From Candidatus Latescibacterota bacterium (lineage in GTDB: Bacteria; Latescibacterota; UBA2968; GCA-2709665), in assembly GCA_030746455.1 (NCBI GenBank), contig JASLMQ010000798.1:1-11638 (forward strand): a DNA stretch of 11,638 nt, read 5' to 3'. Below are positions 6,343 to 11,638 of the stretch, one piece after another. Numbering within the stretch: the first letter of the stretch is position 1; every line of letters begins with the position of its first letter. Below the pieces are notes generated by a model. The model did not search any database. It worked only from the letters and a program-made list of their open reading frames with translations, and was not told the DNA's origin. The position numbers and the translations under genes were made by a program.

Positions 6343-8652
6343 CTATTCAACCACCCTAAACAACGTCTCCCGCTCCGCTCTCTCCCCGCTCTCCAGGTCT
6401 CTCACCATCACCGTCAGTCTATAGACCCCCGCCGGCACCCTCGTGATATCGATCTCCAGATACGTCAGATCGTCCGCCTGATCGCCCTCGTACTGCACCG
6501 TCACCGTACGCTCCGCCGCATCGCGCGACCGGCTGGGTCTCTCGAGCTCCGGAAGTACGGTCTTCCGCTTCGGCAGTACGTACCGGACCCGGTAGTCAAC
6601 CTCGGTATCATCCCATCGTCGGCCGCCGGGCCGCGCCATCGTCTCGATCTCCACTCGTGGCGTCCCCCCAAGGTGGTCCACTGCCACGAAGAGCTCCGGA
6701 TCGATCTCGTTCTCCTCTGGGCGCCCGATACGGTAGGCGATCTCAAAGGACGTGCTGCCGAACGCATTCCTCTTCAGGTTGTAGACCTCGAGGTAGAGGA
6801 AGAGCGGCTTCTCCCGCTTGTAGGTCCGGAGCGGGTTGGGCACGATCTCCAGGTCCTCTCGATCCCTCGGCGGACGGCTCTTCGGTTCGATGCGCCGCGC
6901 GAGCAGCACGTCACTCATCGCCAGTGACGTCTTGGCGAAAGAGAGGACCCGCGACGCCGTGAGGGTCCCGACGGACTCGGTCTCACCCTCTCGGGTCTCC
7001 ACAACCACGTGGTACGGGCCAGGCTTCAGGCTCAGCGTGGCGAGAGACAGAAGGTGTGGGTCGGTCGAGACCGCCCTCTGTGGCCATCGCACCTTGTTCG
7101 GACCTTCGGTGTGCCGGTAGACCTCCTCCCACTCCGCGTCGTACACGAACACGCCGCTTTGAAGCTCTGCTGTCGTCCCCCGCTCCGACACTCGGAGCCT
7201 GTCCTTCGGTACCGCGTAGGACAGCTCGACCCGTACGCTGTCTCCGGTGCGGAAGGCCGCGAGTTGGTGCGGCATACTGTACTTCCGCTCGCGGTAGGGA
7301 TCGACGTACCGCGACGACTGACGCTCGAAGATCTCCTCTGGCGCAACCAGATCCTCGTACCGGGCGAACCGTCTCGGTGGCTCTCGATACGTCGTATCGA
7401 ACCGCCAACGGTCCTGGCCGTCCCAGTTCCGAAACGTGAGTTTGAAGTCCTCGTAGTACCAGGTATCGAGGTGGGGCTTCACCAGGCGACCGCGCGGATC
7501 GCACTCGGGACGTTGGGCAGCCTGGTGAATCGGAGCACCGAACTTGATGTACGACCGGCCCATGTCTGTCTGCCAGCCCTCGAGCCCCTTCGGCGGTTGC
7601 CCGAAGCGAAGGTTGGCGTAGGCCACACGCCGGTAGTGCTCCATCCGCCGCTCATTGAACTCCGTGAGGCGCAGGGGATCACGCTTGCGCCAAAACCTCC
7701 GACGCTCCGGTCCATCGCTCCACGCTACAGCCACAGCCTTGGCGCTTCGGTCGCTGTCCAAGGATAGAGCTGGATCATCCTCCGCGGCGATCAGATCCAC
7801 CGACTCCATCACGACCCGCTCGTCTGGCTCCATTCGCTGCAGAGCTCGAGAGTAGAGCGCGTGCGCCTCCTCATAATCCTTCTGCGCGTGGTGCCCCAGA
7901 CCGCAGAACAGCAGACCATCCTTGTCTTCCGGGAGCCGCTGGAGCAGCCTATGCGAAAGGTCGATCAGCTTCTGCGGCTCTTCGCTCTCTAGATACGCAA
8001 ACCCCAGGAGGTAGTAAGCTTCACGGTAGTCCGGGCTGAGGTCGATGCTCCGCTTGAGATGATGTACGGCCTCGTCGAGGTGGTCCTTCGCGAAGTGTTT
8101 CCACTCCACCACGACCATCTCCTCGGCGTGAATCATGTGCCAGTACTTCTCGTACTCCTTCAGGTTGTACCTGCCGATGGCGCAAGCCGCCCTCGGATCC
8201 TCCGGGTGTTCTTCCAGGACCTTCTTGAAATGACTCGCTGCGTTGTGCCGGAACCCCTTCTCCCACAGAAGCTGGCCCAGCGTAACCTGGTAGTCCACGT
8301 TCCCGGGGTCCACCGCCAGCGCACGTCTGATCGCGTCGTGGGCCTTGTCGCGGTCCTGCACCGTCTTCAGCGAAAGGTAGAGCCTGGCCAGCTCGTGGTA
8401 CGCCGGTCCATGGTTCCCGTCTTCCCGGACAGCCTGAGTCAGCTCCCGGATGCGGTCCGCGACACCGGTGCGCCCCGACTCTGGCAAGGCGGCTGTGCGG
8501 ATCGAATCAGCCGTTGCGGAGGGCACAGCTCTTCCCTCGGGCGGCTGACCCACGATCATCGCCGCCAGGACGCAGAGCAAAGGGCCTATCCGCCTCACCA
8601 CCGGGGACACCCACAAGTATGTGTAGATGAGACGTTTACGCCCAATAGTCAT
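6343..8652 (-). CDS. TPR-GWxTD domain protein, type A (complete, canonical motif)
   Basis: About 769 residues from the ATG at 8652 (residue numbers below count from the in-frame GTG at 8703, 17 codons earlier). A signal sequence with core IGPLLCVLAAMIVG (about 39-52) predicts export. Residues about 95-290 carry some six TPR-like repeats (VDPGNVDYQVTLGQLLWEKG; LSPDYREAYYLLGFAYLES). The GWxTD domain follows: FWRKRDPLRLTEFNERRMEH (about 337), RVAYANLRFGQ, then the full signature GWQTDMGRSYIKFGAP (about 376-391) and DTWYYEDFKLTF (about 413). Beta-rich segments continue to PLFLYLEVYNLKRNAFGS and a closing GVYRLTVMVRDLESGERAE, matching the type B C-termini. Start uncertain: neither the GTG at 8703 nor the ATG at 8652 has a well-placed Shine-Dalgarno, and GTG codons at 8601 or 8598 would give a more compact signal peptide. 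Domain family firm; role unknown. Confidence 0.9.
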   Translation of the reverse strand: MTIGRKRLIYTYLWVSPVVRRIGPLLCVLAAMIVGQPPEGRAVPSATADSIRTAALPESGRTGVADRIRELTQAVREDGNHGPAYHELARLYLSLKTVQDRDKAHDAIRRALAVDPGNVDYQVTLGQLLWEKGFRHNAASHFKKVLEEHPEDPRAACAIGRYNLKEYEKYWHMIHAEEMVVVEWKHFAKDHLDEAVHHLKRSIDLSPDYREAYYLLGFAYLESEEPQKLIDLSHRLLQRLPEDKDGLLFCGLGHHAQKDYEEAHALYSRALQRMEPDERVVMESVDLIAAEDDPALSLDSDRSAKAVAVAWSDGPERRRFWRKRDPLRLTEFNERRMEHYRRVAYANLRFGQPPKGLEGWQTDMGRSYIKFGAPIHQAAQRPECDPRGRLVKPHLDTWYYEDFKLTFRNWDGQDRWRFDTTYREPPRRFARYEDLVAPEEIFERQSSRYVDPYRERKYSMPHQLAAFRTGDSVRVELSYAVPKDRLRVSERGTTAELQSGVFVYDAEWEEVYRHTEGPNKVRWPQRAVSTDPHLLSLATLSLKPGPYHVVVETREGETESVGTLTASRVLSFAKTSLAMSDVLLARRIEPKSRPPRDREDLEIVPNPLRTYKREKPLFLYLEVYNLKRNAFGSTSFEIAYRIGRPEENEIDPELFVAVDHLGGTPRVEIETMARPGGRRWDDTEVDYRVRYVLPKRKTVLPELERPSRSRDAAERTVTVQYEGDQADDLTYLEIDITRVPAGVYRLTVMVRDLESGERAERETLFRVVE

Positions 8653-8922
8653 AGGGCTGTGTCCGTTGGGTGCCCTCCACTCGGGGCCCCGACAGCGACG
8701 CACGTACCCACAGTATTTGACGGCACGAAACCACCCGAAGTTCCCTGCTCGACCGCGCTGTCACACTCACATCTACCTGCACGACCATGGCTTACCATTG
8801 TGCGGTGCCATGAACGCCTCAGTCGTCTCACGCCTGCCCTCCGTAGCTGGCGACCTGTCCTTCCGTAGCTGCGCAGCAGCGGAGGAGGAAGCCAGCGAAG
8901 GAGGGTCTGACCTGCCCTAGAT
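8653..8922. other. Intergenic region between type B and type A genes, first pair
   Basis: If the type A gene starts at 8652, this is a 270-bp gap, against 33 bp in the second B-A pair. It contains the palindrome at 8837-8905. The remaining part (8704-8836) is not coding on the minus strand and I find no convincing promoter in it. The start of the type A gene could lie inside this region (GTG at 8703). Confidence 0.45.
8837..8905. repeat. Long imperfect palindromic repeat, copy 1
   Basis: Outer arms CCCTCCGTAGCTGGC (8837-8851) and GCCAGCGAAGGAGGG (8891-8905) are complementary at 13 of 15 positions. Inside them lies a second stem centred on GCTGCGCAGC (8868-8877) and flanked by TCCG and CGGA. 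The inner 36 nt (8854-8889) shares its ends and, with a one-base shift, much of its core with 5150-5185. On the minus strand the structure begins 17 nt after the stop of the upstream type B gene, so a transcript would carry a strong hairpin there. It lacks a U-tract. Confidence 0.65.
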
Positions 8923-11638
8923 TCATTCCGCTACCATAAACCACGTCTCTTTGGCCGCCACATCCCCGCTCTCTATGTCGGTCACTTCCACCCGAAGCTC
9001 GTATCGTCCCGACCCGTGCTTTGCCATATCCAGCTCGACGTACGCCACCTGCGTCTCCTCCCGGCCGACCTGCTCGTACCGGATCGCTACCTGCTCCGAT
9101 TCGCTGCCCGTGAAGGACTGTACCAGGCGGGAAACGATGCCGCCCCGGTCTCCGCCCACGAGGGTTCGTACCGTGAACTCAACCTTGTATCGCGCCTGCC
9201 CGAATTCATCCCGCGCCAGGTTGTAGATCTCGTAGTACACGGACACGGGCTGGCCCTTGAGAAAGCTCCGTGTGGGCATCGGGATCACCTCGAGGTCGCC
9301 CTTGCGGAACCGTTCCAGCTCCTGCTCCTCCGTGATTCGCCAGGCCAGCTCCAGGTCACTGATGCGGAGGCTGTCGGTCCCGTAGGCCTCCACATCCACC
9401 GTCTTTCGGTAGATCCCGAGCCGGTCCCTCTCCTCGTCATCACCCCGGACCTCCATCTGGTACTCGCCCGGCGGTACTTCCAGGCGCACCACGTCCGGCA
9501 CGAACGCGTTACGGTCTCTGTGATCCCCCGACTTCTGGTAGAACACCTCCGCGGAGGCCCGGTAGATCGTATCCCCGCTCGCGGGCATCAGCGCCACGCG
9601 ACGGCGAATCGTCATTCGGGTGACGTCCGTGCTGTCCGCGTAGTGAGCCACCTCATTGGGCACACCGCAGTAGACCTCCAGCGCGCTCCGCCCATCGCTG
9701 CCTCGGAAGTCTGCGTGATCGAACCAGAAATCGATCGGCTGCTCGTCATAGCGTGGCCAATAGTAGTCGGGGTGTGTAGCCACCTCACGCTCGAACACGG
9801 TCTCCGGCACGTGCCGCGAGAACTGCGCCATCTGCCGCAGGGAAATATCTCGCTTGACGCTGGCGGAGAACACGGGCATTGGCGCGAATTCGTACACGCC
9901 GCCCAGCTTCTCGTCGGTGAACGTGACCTCGATGCCCTGCCCGACCCCCGTGTAGACCCAGCTCTCCCACGGGACACGGGCGCTGAATCCACCGGCAAGT
10001 GTCACCGGATGGTACTGGTTGAACTCGAAGAGAAATGAGAAGTCCTCCTCTGCCGATCGATCTACGATCTGCTCCTCCCCGATCTCCTGTCCCCCCTCCT
10101 CACCGCCGGTGATCTCCCAACCCGGTTCGGGAGTTCCACCCGGCGAGTCCTCGTTGGCCTCTCCGTACATGTCGGTGAAGCCCATGCCCTCCAGGGAAGG
10201 GGTGCCGGACAGCTGCCACCTCTTGTATCGTTTGTCCAGGGTTTTGTCGTTTCTTGGATCGTCGGTTGGATCCCCCACGCTCTCTTCCAGCACACGGCTC
10301 CGGACCGGGAACACGGGTCCCACGTAGGTCTCTCCGACGCCCGCAACACCGTACATGTCGAGCGCCATCCGCTCCTTGATCGCCTGCACCTTCTGGTCCT
10401 GGAACAGGTTCATCTCCAGTGAGCTGGACTTGTGCTCCGGCTCCCCGAATCGGATGTACACATCGCCACGTCGGTCCCACGGCTGCACCTTCTCCGCGAA
10501 GTGTTCTCTCGCGTGCCAGATGCGTCGGTAGTGCTCCAGCAGACGCTCATTCACCGGTGTGGTCAGATCCGAGTCCCGTCTGTTCCAGAACCGCCTCACG
10601 AACGCCTGCCGCTCATCTGCCTCGAGCGACTCGTATTCCTGCGTCTCTTGCTCCGATGCCACCAGTCGGATGTCCTCGTAGATCGTCCGATCCTCCGGCT
10701 CGAGCTTCTCGAGGTAGCCACGATACAGGCGATGGGCTCGCTCCGGGTCCTTCTCAATCACGCAGGCCTGCGCCACGATCGGCGCCAGTAAGTAGGCGCG
10801 GGGATCCTCCTCGGCCTGCCCTCCGAACCGCTCGAGGATCTCCCGGTGCTTGCCCGCTCTCAAATACCCGTAGGCCAGCGCGCGCTGGCCCTCGATGTCG
10901 TCGGGCCTCATCTCGGCATACCTGTGGTACCACTCGATCGCCTTCTCGAAATCGACCTGGATGTTGGCGTACCAGTCACCCATCAGCAGACAGGCCTTCG
11001 CGTGCTGGGGGTTCCGATTGATCACCCCCTCGATGTCGTTCATCGAGTCTGGATCACCCCTCAGGTACCGTGCCTTCGCCCGCTCGAATCGGGCTTGGAT
11101 GTGGTCTTGGTCCCGGATCAGCGCTTCGCGGAAGTACTCGATGGCATTGTCGCTGGCGATCGCGCTGGGTGCGCCCAGACCGTCCCTCAGATGGACGAGC
11201 CCCAGCCCGTAGAACGCCTCGGCGATCTCCCGCTTCCGTCCCCGCGAGATCGCCTTCTTGAACGCCTCGGCGGCACGCTCGTAGAATCCCGCCTCCAGGT
11301 AGGCGTGCCCGAGGTCCGTGTGCACCTCAACGTCCTTCGGTCGCTGGAGGGCAGCGGCCTCCAGGACGGGCAGGGCCTTCCTGGGAGTACCTTCGTCGAG
11401 CAGCTCGGCGGCGATCGACGTCAGGGAGTCGACCGCGGTCGCACTGAGATCCACCGTCTCCACGCGCCATCCGTTCTCGTAAGCAATCAGCCGCGACACC
11501 TTGCCTGCGCTCGTGTAGCACGAGACAGCGGCGCCATCGGATCCGGCGTCGGGCCGGTAGAGGTGGCCGTTCACATAACCCATATCCGGGTCCGGCCCGG
11601 AATCGAACGTCCACTCCAGCACCTGACGGTCCTCTTCT
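8923..11638 (-). CDS. TPR-GWxTD protein, type B (first copy; 5' end beyond window)
   Basis: Open from the window edge to the TGA at 8923-8925, about 904 codons. The first in-frame start-like codon is a GTG at 11622, but coding continues upstream of it (EEDRQ). The alignment with the complete type B protein also begins about 400 residues into that protein, so the signal peptide and any propeller lie outside the window. Counting from 11622: TPR-like repeats at about 65-305; FWNRRDSDLTTPVNERLLEH at about 345; the degenerate signature PWDRRGDVYIRFGEPEH at about 381; an insert of about 157 residues with an acidic Glu/Gly-rich part near 485-527; then PWESWVYTGVGQGIEVTFTD at 551. After that come HADFRGSDGRSALEVYCGVP, PVSVYYEIYNLARDEFGQ and a closing GRYELRVEVTDIESGD. 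It matches the 1217-5017 protein throughout yet is clearly diverged. Probably exported; function unknown. Confidence 0.88.
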   Translation of the reverse strand, partial: EEDRQVLEWTFDSGPDPDMGYVNGHLYRPDAGSDGAAVSCYTSAGKVSRLIAYENGWRVETVDLSATAVDSLTSIAAELLDEGTPRKALPVLEAAALQRPKDVEVHTDLGHAYLEAGFYERAAEAFKKAISRGRKREIAEAFYGLGLVHLRDGLGAPSAIASDNAIEYFREALIRDQDHIQARFERAKARYLRGDPDSMNDIEGVINRNPQHAKACLLMGDWYANIQVDFEKAIEWYHRYAEMRPDDIEGQRALAYGYLRAGKHREILERFGGQAEEDPRAYLLAPIVAQACVIEKDPERAHRLYRGYLEKLEPEDRTIYEDIRLVASEQETQEYESLEADERQAFVRRFWNRRDSDLTTPVNERLLEHYRRIWHAREHFAEKVQPWDRRGDVYIRFGEPEHKSSSLEMNLFQDQKVQAIKERMALDMYGVAGVGETYVGPVFPVRSRVLEESVGDPTDDPRNDKTLDKRYKRWQLSGTPSLEGMGFTDMYGEANEDSPGGTPEPGWEITGGEEGGQEIGEEQIVDRSAEEDFSFLFEFNQYHPVTLAGGFSARVPWESWVYTGVGQGIEVTFTDEKLGGVYEFAPMPVFSASVKRDISLRQMAQFSRHVPETVFEREVATHPDYYWPRYDEQPIDFWFDHADFRGSDGRSALEVYCGVPNEVAHYADSTDVTRMTIRRRVALMPASGDTIYRASAEVFYQKSGDHRDRNAFVPDVVRLEVPPGEYQMEVRGDDEERDRLGIYRKTVDVEAYGTDSLRISDLELAWRITEEQELERFRKGDLEVIPMPTRSFLKGQPVSVYYEIYNLARDEFGQARYKVEFTVRTLVGGDRGGIVSRLVQSFTGSESEQVAIRYEQVGREETQVAYVELDMAKHGSGRYELRVEVTDIESGDVAAKETWFMVAE

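Noticed and set aside
6128..6350. Short minus-strand open frames in the gap, including one reading PPFAKGG
   Set aside because: They are translations of the C-run/G-run palindrome, a common source of false small genes, and they lack ribosome binding sites.
8059..8868. 269-codon plus-strand open frame running from the type A gene into the intergenic region
   Set aside because: Most of it is antisense to conserved TPR coding sequence. The part beyond 8703 shows no domain, and no ribosome binding site supports it.
9016..10038. 340-codon open frame on the plus strand
   Set aside because: It lies wholly inside the minus-strand type B gene, has Pro/Arg/His-rich composition with no recognisable domain, and is a typical antisense shadow in G+C-rich DNA. 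The same holds for plus-strand frames at 251-886, 1631-2524, 3035-3841, 4178-4912, 5580-6359 and 7009-7767.
1..11638. Recent tandem duplication or assembly duplicate
   Set aside because: The paralogues differ at many residues along their whole length, and the linkers and N-terminal parts differ in length, so the copies diverged long ago.

Overview
The window is G+C-rich bacterial DNA. All five recognisable genes lie on the minus strand, so transcription runs from high to low coordinates. Four of the five are large paralogous secreted TPR proteins with a GWxTD domain; the fifth is a metal-dependent amidohydrolase of family 2. GWxTD proteins of this type are typical of the Bacteroidota/FCB supergroup (Gemmatimonadota, Latescibacterota, Zixibacteria and relatives) and of Acidobacteriota. 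The G+C content, the long TPR-GWxTD fusions and the palindromic intergenic repeats would suit an uncultured member of these lineages. That placement is inference; there is no rRNA or other marker gene here.

Layout in transcription order. (1) 11638-8923: 'type B' TPR-GWxTD protein, 5' end outside the window. (2) 8653-8922: intergenic gap holding a long imperfect palindrome. (3) 8652-6343: 'type A' TPR-GWxTD protein, complete, the only copy with a textbook GWxTD motif. (4) 6132-6342: gap with a C-run/G-run palindromic repeat. (5) 6131-5211: amidohydrolase, complete, good ribosome binding site. (6) 5018-5210: gap with a second, shorter copy of the palindrome seen in (2). (7) 5017-1217: second type B protein, complete, signal peptide plus partial beta-propeller plus TPR plus GWxTD region. 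(8) 1183 to beyond position 1: second type A protein, 33 bp behind its type B partner, 3' end outside the window.

The locus is therefore a B-A pair, then an amidohydrolase, then another B-A pair. The paralogues are clearly diverged, so this is not a recent duplication or an assembly duplicate. Type A carries a compact GWxTD domain. Type B has the domain interrupted by about 140-160 residues that include an acidic, length-variable linker, plus an N-terminal propeller-like region visible in the complete copy. The function of GWxTD proteins is not established. The repeated pairing suggests that one A and one B protein work together in the periplasm or at the envelope, but this is inference. No RNA gene, insertion sequence, transposase, CRISPR array or integrase was seen.
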